Of a stretch of 64,000 bases of DNA, positions 11,310 through 22,138 are shown piece after piece; position 1 is the first letter of the stretch; each line of letters starts with the position of its first letter. The position numbers and the translations under genes are program-made. This DNA comes from Streblospio benedicti (lineage: Eukaryota > Annelida > Polychaeta > Spionida > Spionidae). The notes below the pieces were generated by a model that searched no databases, was not told where the DNA came from, and saw only the letters and a program-made list of their open reading frames with translations. The DNA lies in the NCBI GenBank assembly GCA_019095985.1, contig CM032661.1, forward strand, positions 19,404,456 to 19,468,455, in the 5' to 3' direction.

Positions 11310-11810
11310 GGTTTTTATAGACGGTTTTCAAGATGGCCGCTGGGCATATCGTAAAAATTATGTTTTTTTATTTTCTACGCTACATCAATGTGTAATACAT
11401 GGAATTCGCGGCTAACAGGGTCACTGATTCCATTTCCAGTATTATTTAAATAATTTGACCTTATCTTGACCTTCAAATCCAAGATGGCTGTCACCTACCA
11501 TGTGTAGTTTACATATTTTACTTTTAAACCTACATCAATGTGTAAAACATGGGCTTTAGGGTTTAAAGGTGTCACTGATTCCATTTTCAGCATCATTTTA
11601 ATCATTTGACCTTATCTTGACCTTCAAATCCAAAATTGCTACTACTTTTACGTGAACATTTTACGTATTTTATTTCTAAGCAATGTTGCTGTGTAATACA
11701 TGTATTTTTAGCTTTTCAGGGTTACGGATTGCAACTGCAATGTACTATTTTACTGATTCAACCTGATCTTAACTCATAAATCCACGGTGATTTCATTTAG
11801 CATTGAAATA
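11310..11810 (+). repeat. Tandem array with exact 150-bp period
   Basis: The word ACATCAATGTGTAA (or a diverged form) starts at 11382, 11532 and 11682, so the spacing is exactly 150 bp. Each unit carries TGACCTTATCTTGACC or a diverged form, then CAAATCCAAGATGGC-like sequence. A partial earlier unit is visible from about 11325 (CAAGATGGCCGC). Units differ by scattered substitutions, so the array is not recent. No ORF. Confidence 0.75.
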
Positions 11811-12083
11811 TAACAGATATACTGGTAAACATAATTTGAATGGTAATGGAATCTCAGCGTCTTCATACCTTTAGTCATGAGAGAGTTATGCACAAAGATT
11901 ATTACAGTAACAAAATTTATTCTAAACCAAAGAATATTTCATACAACAGATACATATAGATACATGTACATTTATAAATGTATAACAGATAATATTCAAA
12001 TATCATTTCCCTGGGGCAAAGCCATAAGCCTCCTTCATTGAGTCGCTAAAGAATCTAGGGTCCCATTGCTTGGGAACCTCCAG

Positions 12084-12205
12084 TGTCTATGGTTCTTCCT
12101 TTACATCTTCCAAATCACTGTTGTATTGATTGTGACAATTTGTTAATTGGCAAGAGCCACATGCTGATGTACATGCCAAATTGCACAACTGACAGCTACA
12201 TTTCT
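12084..12205 (-). pseudogene. Cys-rich C-terminal tail of a transposon-associated protein, fragment
   Basis: The minus strand encodes KKCSCQLCNLACTSACGSC, then a further NCHN and an acidic end with stop TAG at about 12086. This spacing of CxC and CxxC pairs resembles the extreme C-terminus of the invertebrate repeat-protein family that also supplies the fragments at 43-45 kb. Nothing upstream on this strand continues it. Family assignment is by motif only. Confidence 0.4.
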
Positions 12206-12256
12206 TCTAATGACAATGGGTTGTGGAATTGCAGGGTATGACATTAATCACACACT

Positions 12257-12321
12257 GCTTGCTAACACCCAGTTTTCTGTATTAATGAGTCCCAAATACA
12301 GAAAACTGGGTGTTAGCAAGC
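12257..12321. repeat. Perfect 27-bp inverted repeat with 11-bp loop
   Basis: The left arm 12257-12283 (GCTTGCTAACACCCAG...) is the exact reverse complement of 12295-12321. The right arm belongs to the coding-like fragment downstream, so the left arm looks like a local fold-back copy of it. Confidence 0.9.
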
Positions 12322-12467
12322 ACCTGGCGGAATGTCCCACTGATTCCCCTATAAAGTTTACTGTTACACCTTTTTTAAAACTCAATGACACTAAAATTGA
12401 GGGACTAATAAAGGAGAACTTGTTCATTGAACAATTCAACCCTAAAGTGAACAATTTATCACTTTAG
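12284..12467 (+). pseudogene. GIY-YIG/Penelope-type C-terminal fragment
   Basis: The plus strand reads YRKLGVSKHLAECP, then FTVTPFLKLNDTKIEGLIK and ENLFIEQFNPKVNNL and a stop. A small basic/hydrophobic block ending 'E..FI..FNPK.N' is the usual end of retroelement GIY-YIG endonuclease domains. It is a short fossil fragment; the rest of the element is not seen here. Confidence 0.45.
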
Positions 12468-12508
12468 AACCCCCTTTCATGTCTACATGTCTCAATAATC
12501 CATACTAT

Positions 12509-12660
12509 GTTTACTGTATATATCTTAGATACTCATGAAGTACGGGATTACATTATGTCCTTATATGTATATGAGATACATGCTGTGTTTACTGTATATA
12601 TCTTAGATATTCATGAAATATTCGAGTACATTATGTCTTTATTCTTATGTGGGATAAAGA
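12509..12660 (+). repeat. Two-copy tandem repeat, period 78 bp
   Basis: GTTTACTGTATATATCTTAG starts at 12509 and again at 12587, and each copy continues through a CATTATGTC block. AT-rich, non-coding. Confidence 0.75.
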
Positions 12661-12908
12661 TAACCCTATGTTTCAAAATGATTAGATATTTAATATCCAC
12701 TATATCTAAAGTAGTGTATCATTGTTTACAAACCTAGTTCACCATCAAGTGTATATATTATTATATTAACTTCTTATATGTTATTTGTAAATTAACTTTA
12801 CGTTTTATATATTATCACTGTAATATATGTTCTTTCCTTGAAAAGACTTAAGTTGAAAATGTACATTAGGAAAATAAAAAAACAGGAAAGCCAGTCATTC
12901 GTTTTAGT

Positions 12909-13448
<540 letters not shown>

Positions 13449-13977
13449 TATATCAGTATCAACGGCCGTTTTTTATCATGTCATGCATGTACTAATACAT
13501 GTATAATAGATCTACATTTTTTTTGATAATGACTGTGGGGAATTTCGCTGACGCACACATCCTATTGACTAAAAAGTGGCGCATTTACAAGTTGCCTTTT
13601 TTATTCTTTTACCTAAAATACACGTATACTTCCTTCTCTTATATTAATATATTGCATACCTTAATGGATACCAACACGGACATTACAACAAACAGTAAGC
13701 ATTATTATGATTGTAATTTATGTTATTGCTGTTTAGAATACATAGAACCCTGATCTTGTTAAAAATAAACTGCGCATAATTTAAGATCATTTGCTTTGCC
13801 AGAATTAAAATGTGCTTTTAAGACTAGGAGTAGGAGTCTGCATCGTGTATAACATGAATCACATCTATATAGATAGTTAATAACATTTAAACAGAGTTTG
13901 TACATTTATACAAGGAATAAATGCCATTAATAGAAGCAAACAAAAAGTGGGATAATCCACGGGCACATACATCGTAG
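13449..13977. other. Intergenic AT-rich sequence, nothing recognised
   Basis: No conserved ORF, splice pair or repeat was recognised here. Confidence 0.5.
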
Positions 13978-14131
13978 AGGGCAGAAATCAACTGAGACTA
14001 ATAATGACAGGCCAATCTTTCTTTTTTCCTTCATCGTTTATACTAAAATGAACTAGTATATATACTGGTAAAAACAATGAAGGGGAAAAGAAAGATTGGC
14101 CATTCATTAGTTTCAGTTGGTTTCTGCCCTT
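13978..14131. repeat. Imperfect palindrome (foldback), arms about 55 bp
   Basis: AGGGCAGAAATCAACTGAGA at 13978 is mirrored by GTTTCAGTTGGTTTCTGCCC ending at about 14130. The inner arms share GGCCAATCTTTCTTTT and its complement, with a loop of about 45 bp. It is probably a small MITE or hairpin element. Confidence 0.75.
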
Positions 14132-14343
14132 TACCATGCATATAATATGCCAATGGGATGGCCATGCGCCGAGACAAGACGTCATTGACGTCTTGTGCGG
14201 TTTCGCTTTCGTTTTTGCGAGGAAATTTCATAATAATTGGAATTTTATACTAGCAAACCACTTTACGTGCTACAGCTAGTTTACATGCTCGTACTTAGAA
14301 AGACATACACATACTACACTATCTATATACTTATATACAAAGT

Positions 14344-16881
14344 TCATCTTGCTCTTTCACTAATTGATTTACTATCAAAGTTTACATTCAGAGATTGAAT
14401 GCAGTTTTGAAAAACTCTTTTAAAGTCATCAATATCAGTAATTTCCCTCAGTGAATTCGGCAGGTTATTCCACAACTTGGGACCAGCAACACGGAAAGAT
14501 CGTTCTCCAAATCTCGTCCTAGCTTTCCCTGAACTAAGTAAGTTTGCATTGGAGGATCTAATATGATTAGACGGAATGTATGGTTTGATGACGTCTTGAA
14601 GATATCTCGGGGCTTCACCCAATCTGGCTTTGAATACCATCACACATATTTTATAAGTTATCCGCTGCCGTATTGGAAGCCAGTGGAGTCTCATGAGTGC
14701 CGGAGTGATGTGATCATGCTTATTAAGACCACAAACAATACGTGCAGCAGAGTTTTGTACACGTTGGAGTTTTTTATTTCACAATCGCTTAAGCCATATA
14801 GTAGGCTATTGCAGCTGTCCAGGCGTGAACTTACCAAAGCATGCATAAGGGTGGCTGCTGTATCTTCAGTCAGATTGGCACGTATCCTTGCAATGTTCCG
14901 TAGTTGTACATAACACTGATTACACAAATTGTTTATGTGTGGAACCATCGAGAGGTCAGTATCAAAGATGACTCCGATGTTTTTGGCCGTCTTTGAAGAA
15001 TGGATGACTGATGTACCTACATTTAGTGCCAAAGGAACGGTAATTCTATTGATGGAAGAGGGTCTTCCAATCAACACATATTCAGTTTTATCCTCGTTGA
15101 GTTTCAAGTGGTTATCATTCATCCACACTTTTAGCTCCTCCAAGCATGCTTCCATTTTGCTTGCCGCTGTGACATAATCTTCTGGATTCAAATCCAGATA
15201 CAGTTGCGTGTCGTCTGCATACATGTGAACTTTTATGTCAAAGCTTTAAGAATTCCACAATGGAGAAAACTGGTGTACTATATGTCACGTACTCTGCAGG
15301 ACCTACACCCGAACCCTGGGGAAATCCCACAGTTAGCTCAAGCTCATCAGATGTCACTCCTTCCACAACCACGGCTTGTGTTGTGTTTGTCAAGTACGAT
15401 CTCATCCAAGAAAGAGGTGTTCCAGTCACATTAAAGTCAGCCTGCAGTCGCTCAATCAGTATGTGATGCTCAATTGTGTCAAATGCAGCACTCAGATCCA
15501 GCATTACAAGCATGACACACTTCTGACTGTCAAGAGAATTCAAAATATCATCCATTATTTTGACCAATGCTGTTTCAGTACTGGGATATTCGCGATACGC
15601 ACTTTGAAAAACACTATACGGATTGTTGGTTTTCTTATAGCCTATTATTTGTTTTGCAACAACTTTTTCCAAATGTTTGCCCAAATATGGTAAATTGCTC
15701 ACTTGACGGTAATTTTTAAGTATCTCCTTATCTAAATGTTGCTTTCTTCAGAATAGGGGTTACTATTGCCTTCTTAAGCGATGTGGGGAACAACCCTGTG
15801 GAGAGAGATTTGTTCACAATGCACGTTATCGTAGGCAGAGGGTCATCAATTAGAGTTTTTAGAAGTGACATTGGTATTGGATCTAGTGAACATGTTTTTG
15901 AATTTCCACTGAATATTAGTTTCTTCAAGAAGGCAGCACTTACTAATTCAAAGGACGCCATTGGCAACCAATTTGGCCTTTGATATGTAGGTTGGTTTTG
16001 ATTACGTTCACTTACATTATGTGGTGAAGTAAATGATTGTTGTATAGTTTGTATCTTATCTCTAAAATAATTAATTAACACATTAGCAGTCTCTTCAGGG
16101 CTCGGAAAAGATGGTAATTTACATGGTTTACGTTTGTGTAAATGCAATGCTTTTTGGTCGCCAGCATTTGTAGTTATCTTTTCCTGATAATATTGTACTT
16201 TTGCTTCCTTGCACAGCCTATTCATATTGTTTCACTCGTTGCACAGTATTTCGCTATCTATTGTAAGTTTTGTTCTTCCTGCCTTTTTTTGAGCTTTACC
16301 GCTTTTTCCTTTTGCTTGCAAAAGTTCGTCATTGAACCATGGGCAGTGAGGGCGTAATCTGATAGTCCTTGTTATCGGTGGAGCATGTTTGTCTAGTATG
16401 TGTCTTAGATCTTGGTTGTATTGGGTGACTAAATCATCCAGGTTATCGTGTGGCTGTTGCACTAAGTCACTTTTCTCCACATCCTCTCTGAAAGCATCGA
16501 TGTTAATTGCGTTGATTTTATGGTACGTTGTCGTTTTCTCAACTATTGGTGGTTTCCTGATCTTAATTAAAAAACAAATAGGGAAATGGTCAGACATTTC
16601 AGGTGGCCAAACATTGATAGTTCCCACCACTGATCTATCATTGCGAGTGATTATCAAATCCAACATGTGACCACTTATGTGAGTTACAGCATTTACATGT
16701 TGTTCAAGGTTTAAGCTGTGAATTATGTCTTTGAATAAATTAGCATTTCTACAGTTTCCATCATCCATGTGAATGTTGAAGTCTCCCACAATAAGTAACT
16801 CTCCTGGTAATGAGTTGCGCTTGCTAATGTAATCCTGGAACTCCTCAAAGAAAGTAGCAATTGGCTGATTGTTCACTGAAC
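14344..16881 (-). mobile_element. CR1-like LINE with endonuclease and RT, cut by assembly gap
   Basis: Read on the minus strand from the gap: an apurinic-endonuclease domain (LLIVGDFNIHMDD, then MSDHFPICF) at about 16880-16570, a linker with RPHCPWFNDELLQAKGKSG, and the reverse transcriptase with STETALVKIMDD, LDLSAAFDTIEH, a QGSGVGP block and YADDTQLYLDL. The C-terminal block LHWLPIRQRITYKI ends near 14350. The frame shifts several times, including around 15240 just before YADD, around 15720 and around 14690, so it is dead. The 5' end lies inside the N gap and does not reappear at either end of the next contig. Confidence 0.85.
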
Positions 16882-16981
16882 NNNNNNNNNNNNNNNNNNN
16901 NNNNNNNNNNNNNNNNNNNNNNNNNNNNNNNNNNNNNNNNNNNNNNNNNNNNNNNNNNNNNNNNNNNNNNNNNNNNNNNNN
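16882..16981. other. Assembly gap, 100 N
   Basis: Exactly 100 N, the same length as the two other gaps here, so it is a scaffolding placeholder of unknown real size. It is the left boundary of the contig that seems to be placed backwards. Confidence 0.98.
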
Positions 16982-17496
16982 TTTCATCGATTTTTTTGGC
17001 AGGGAAAAATGTTTTTATTCTCACTTGTTGGCCCATGGGCTTATATTCGAACATGAAGCCCATCTTCGATGTTAAGCCCATGGGCTTTTATGCGCGGGAA
17101 TACGGTACCTTATTAGGTTGTATGTTGTATAGACACGATGTCCTCTATTCTTGCACCTCTAGCATTATACAAAGAAAAATATCCCAACCCTCCCTGCAGT
17201 TTCCTTTTTCTTGATCCTACTGCATAATTATCATGATTACACTTTAGCTCTCACACGCATAGAGTTCTTTCCTTACTCCTTAAAATAATGATGTTCATAA
17301 TAATTGGACTGTATAATAGGCTAGCAACTCCCTATTGTAAGACCACATGAGTGACTGTCTTCAAGTGGTCTCCATGAAGAAAATAGTTTCATTATGGAGG
17401 TTCGCGGTAGTCTTTTGGACAGAATGTTACAAAATGGATACTAGAGGAGATCTTTTAATAGAGGTGGTCTAAATTGGAGGTGTTTTGGCATTGCAG
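16982..17496. other. Intronic sequence upstream of the UNC93A C-terminal exons
   Basis: No coding exon is seen. If the contig is turned round, this becomes the 3' part of the intron between UNC93A exons 6 and 7. The segment 17330-17480 contains words such as AAGTGGTCTCC and TTTAATAGAGGTGGTC that also echo 21170-21240; it may be a common interspersed repeat, but I cannot define its ends. Confidence 0.5.
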
Positions 17497-20427
17497 CTGT
17501 ACATCCTGTTGGCAGTGCTCACCTCGCTCAGCCTGCTTGCCTGCCTCGTGCCCGCCGTGCTGCTCGACAAGCTCAAGAAGCGCATCATCACTGACCCCAT
17601 CGAGCTCACCGTGTATGAGGAGGTGGCCAGCGGGCAGCGCCGCGGGGCTGCCGGACGACAGGTCTCGGCAACGCTCAGGTCAGTTTGTCATTTGGAAAGC
17701 GGGAAGTAAGGGATTCCGCTAGTGTAAATACAATTTGTGCTGTGAAGCAGCATTGGAAGATACCGGTTTTTCGAAAACAGGCGAGGGGTACTCACCCACA
17801 TGATTTTATGGGTTTTATACATGCAAAGGCTCGTGGATATTGCCAAAACCACATGAAAGTTATGTTTTTGGGATGAAAAAGATGGATCTGCATATGTAGT
17901 AGCAGTAGGTCTCAATGTATGGTATATGTGTGGGTGTGTGAGTGGCTGTGGTTGATTGTGGATTTAAAGATGGCTGTGGTCTTAATGTGGCTGTGTGTGT
18001 GTGTGTGTGTCTGGCTATTGATTGGCTGGGAAGCAAATCCTGGCCACACTCAGATATGATGCCTCCATTCTTATTTTTTTTATGTTTATATATTATAATC
18101 ATACTATCATTACTGATTGCTAATCATACATGTATTTCTACATGTACATGACATCTTGGAAATTATTCGAAGTATTTTACTTGCATTAAATTTGTGATGA
18201 ATAAACTGAATATTTCATACTGATTTATAAGATGCTGATGGAAATTAAGTTATATCTAATCAATCAAATTCTTTGGTATCCAGGCAGTGGCGCCATGGTA
18301 ACCAGATCCTGCTAATACCAATCTCCATTTACTGCGGTCTACAGCAAGCCTTCATCATTGGAGACTTCACCAAGGTGATCAACTATTGCACATTTCATAT
18401 CACAATATTCACAATCTAGTTGGTATATGATATTGATATGTCATGTCACCATAATGTCACCATAACACTAAGTTAAAGATTTACTACATCATTGTGCGAT
18501 ACCGGCCTCTCACCGAAGTGATATTACCACAAATCAAGTCGGCCATCTTCCTGGTCCTCCATTCAAATGTATTTTTCTCTTGCTATCATCAAACACAGTT
18601 GTACTAAGCATAATATGTTCTATTGCAAAACTGTGGTGATATATTTGACATGTTACATCCGAGAGCTTATGTATTAAGATTAATTGTGATCTTGCTTGTT
18701 TTGGGTAATTGAACATTCTTTTTTCTGATGGTGGTGGACAGTAATGGTCCACTCTGGTGTGCCATTATGGCCTCAGCATTTGTCACGTTATCCATGTAAT
18801 ATGTAGTAAGGCTGACACAGGTTTGTTAATGCCCGGGGGTTAATGTTTGTAAGGTTCGTGGCAATGGCCGGTATCGAATGGTGTAAATGGGTACTAACTG
18901 GGTCGCATAGTCTTACACCTTCCAACTATTGGATTAATATTAATGCTCTGTTAAGATTTGAAATACTTGAAGTAGTAGCGTGTACTGTATTTTCTGCACA
19001 CTGCAGTCATACGTGAGCTGCAGCCTTGGTATCTGGATGGTCGGCATGATCCTCATGTGCTTTGGCCTGTCCAACGCCATCTTCTCAGGGCTGTTTGGCA
19101 AAATTGCCAAGTACACCGGACACCCACTGCTTTTCTCCTTTGGTAAGTGTTTTTACATAAATGGATAAAAGATAAAATGAGTGTATGTCTGTATAGGTAA
19201 CATTGCATAGTTTTAATGGCTATCCATATTTCCAGAGATAGAAGTTGTATATAGGATGTCAAATCAATCATTGATTGATGTGGAATTCGCAGTTTATAAC
19301 CATCATAGTGCCTGTAGATGTTAAGTTAAGAAATAGTGCTTAGATGATTGGGTATAATGGTGTTTACACGAACATTTCCAAAGTTAGGATATTTGATAAA
19401 ATCCATATGTTTAGGGTATTCATGTTATGCAGGACTGTAGTGTTCCTCCGCTGGTGGCCTTGGATTTATTATATTATGCTAAAAGATGCAAGATGTTTCA
19501 TTTCTACCTTGTAAAAAAGCAAGAGCTTCAAGCTTCTTGTGGCTGAAAGTGAATGGGCTAATATCTCAATTTTTTATTAGCTCAAAGAAAGCTTCATTTC
19601 CACTCAACCACATTAAGAATATTTATCAGTGTGTTATCTCGAATATTGACTATCAGAGGCAATTTATTTCTTTAAGATGATGAGTTTTGACTGTATATGT
19701 ATTAACTGAGTGGTGTGGTACAGGTGCTGTGGTGCACTGCGGCTGTCTTCTAGGCCTGTTCTTCTGGGAGCCAGCCTCAGGGACTACCCACCTTTACCTC
19801 TTCTTCATCCTGGCCGCCCTGTGGGGGATGGGAGATGCTGTATGGCAAACCCAGCTTGGAGGTATGCACATTTTTATTAAGTATTCAATAATTCTTATCA
19901 TAACTCCATGTACTGAATTTTATCTATCTTGGTGTGCATGGTGTCACTTCGTAGCAGGTACAAATAATAGGCCATTTTACACCGTTATATCCTGTGCAAA
20001 CCTATAAAATTTGACCTCTTAGATGTATGTTGTTGATACTGTGATAAAGCAAGATTGATAGGACTCACACTTTTTGATACACAAATCTGCCAAATCTGCC
20101 AAATCTATGTAATGTGTTGCAGATCTCTAAAATGAAGCTTGACATTCCCTTTCAGCATTTTACGGCTGCGTGTTCATCACACGGAAGGAGCCGGCATTCG
20201 CCAACTTCCGCCTGTGGGAGGCTCTCGGCTTCATTGCAGCCTTCGTCTACAGCGGCTTCTTGTGCACCTACATCAAGATCTGCATCTTGCTCGGCACGCT
20301 CGGACTCGGTATGCTGGGATACTTTATCATCGAGTGTCGACGACGTTGTGAATTAGAGGATGATGACGAGGATGAACATGTGACAGATGAGAAGGGGCGT
20401 GTCAATCATGGAGTGTCAGTGTACTGA
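17497..20427 (+). CDS. UNC93A: UNC93A-like protein, C-terminal half (exons 7-11)
   Basis: Five exons with matching phases: 17497-17678, 18284-18374, 19007-19142, 19724-19861 and 20156-20427 (stop TGA). They encode the second half of a 12-helix MFS-like UNC-93 protein: LYILLAVLTSLSLLACLVP, CGLQQAFIIGDFTK, SYVSCSLGIWMVG, AVVHCGCLLGLFFWEP, the signature WGMGDAVWQTQ, and FANFRLWEALGFIAAFVYSG, ending in an acidic tail (EDDDEDEH). These align in order with human UNC93A from mid-protein to the end. No N-terminal half lies upstream on this strand; it is on the opposite strand at 32.1-39.3 kb. The first exon begins in phase 0, exactly as required to follow that half. UNC-93 of C. elegans is a regulatory partner of a two-pore K+ channel, and UNC93A itself is a poorly characterised membrane protein. 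The break is best explained by contig orientation. Confidence 0.93.
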
Positions 20428-22138
20428 TCATTGTGCATATATTAACTGTAACAGTAGAGGAACAGAAGGATAAAACTAAGACAGAAGACAAGATGAATCA
20501 GGGAGTTTGAACATATGAATGATGCGGATTTAGTAGCGCATTTATTTCAAAGTGGAGTACTCTGTTTTGAGCTTGCCATTGTGACAGCCCAAATTGCTAA
20601 ATATACGGCAAATGTACTGGGAAATAGGCTTTTTCAAAAAGTTTAAATAGAAATCTGTTTTGATGAAGTGGAACCTTTGTTTAAGGTTTATCCTTTTTGT
20701 TTTGTTCACATCAGCTGGTTTATGGACGTAATTGAATTGGTCAATATCTTTTTATTTTGGATATTATAGCTTAGCATTTATCTGTTCATAATTATTTTGT
20801 AGGCCCTATTTTGTACACATAATGAATCGTAAATACCATAACATTAAAGAAAAAACCTGGTGTCAAATGCTGTCATGTTTTTTTCCAAAATTCATGAGCA
20901 TATTAACTATAGTTTGAGTATCTGTTGCAGTCCAAAAATGTGATGTACTGTCTTTTCACTGTTGTTTTATAACACCAATTTAGTCAAGAATGTTTTGGCA
21001 GTGGTGGATCTAAAGTTTGAGGGTAATCCCTGTCCTTGAGTTTAATATTTATCAGCTGAAATTTGTGTTTATGCAAACCAAATCATGGCCAGAGTTCGAT
21101 GGGCTTTTGATAAAGTAGAAGCTCCAATTATAATTATATTAAGACAACGTGTATAAGTAGACTACCTCTTATGGTCCCAAACTTTTATAATGAGACGACC
21201 TCTCAATTGAGATGGAATCTTAATAGAGAAAGAGGTTATACTGGGTTTTTCAGAAATAGTTTTATAGGGTATACTGTATTAGATACTTCTCACACCAAAC
21301 ATTCAATGACTCAATAAATTCTTAATTCTTTACTAATTCTTATACTGGTAATTTATAATTGCCTTTTAGTCGGATGGCTTCTAGTAGTATCATTGTTGTT
21401 TTTTTGTATATAATGACCATGCAATGTACATTTGATTTTATAGATCCGCAAACATAGTTATTTAATTTTGTTACCTGATATAAGTTAATGTTTTAGATGT
21501 TATAATGATTGTTTGTACATGTTTGTTAAATTGATTTTATCATGTTAATGTATGCAACAATATGGTGCCATATGATTGTCCAAAATATTTGTCATGGAGT
21601 AAAATATATATATACAAGTATATGAAAAATATATTAGAATAAAAATATCATTAGAAACATATATTGCATATCTTTAATAATTGTGTTCTACGATTGTGTT
21701 ACTTTATTACGGTTGCTAGGTAGTGTGATGTTACAATGAGTGTCCCCAGCCAATCCTACTGACACTGGCGGAAATCCTGGTTCTGATCAGTTAAATAAAA
21801 AAATGACACCTAAAAGGTTTCATGCTAAGTATGATATTATATAACATAATTAGAGATATTACATATACCTTACATGATAAATTAGTAGCATACGAAGATC
21901 TAGAGTAATTTTTAAATAGATTGGTTAATATTTCAACTTTTGTCATCTTCGTTATTTGTGAACGATCCCTTCCCATAACTTTATTTCTCAGTTAAAGAAT
22001 TATTTTGATGATGTCAAATGAATTGATTACCACCATCCCCTATAAATAATAATATGCTGATAATTGGTCCCTTTGTTAACTACATGTATTTAATAGCTAT
22101 TCTAATAATATAAATAACCTGAATAAAGAAAAATGATT
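20428..22138. other. 3' untranslated/intergenic region between two converging genes
   Basis: UNC93A stops at 20427 and the minus-strand TPR gene stops at 22139, so this is a tail-to-tail interval. Several AATAAA-type signals are present (for example near 21313 and 21639). No ORF of interest. Confidence 0.6.

Noticed and set aside
11310-11810. Regularly spaced repeats as a CRISPR-like array
   Set aside because: Units are 150 bp and diverged along their whole length, in a spliced animal genome; this is an ordinary tandem repeat.
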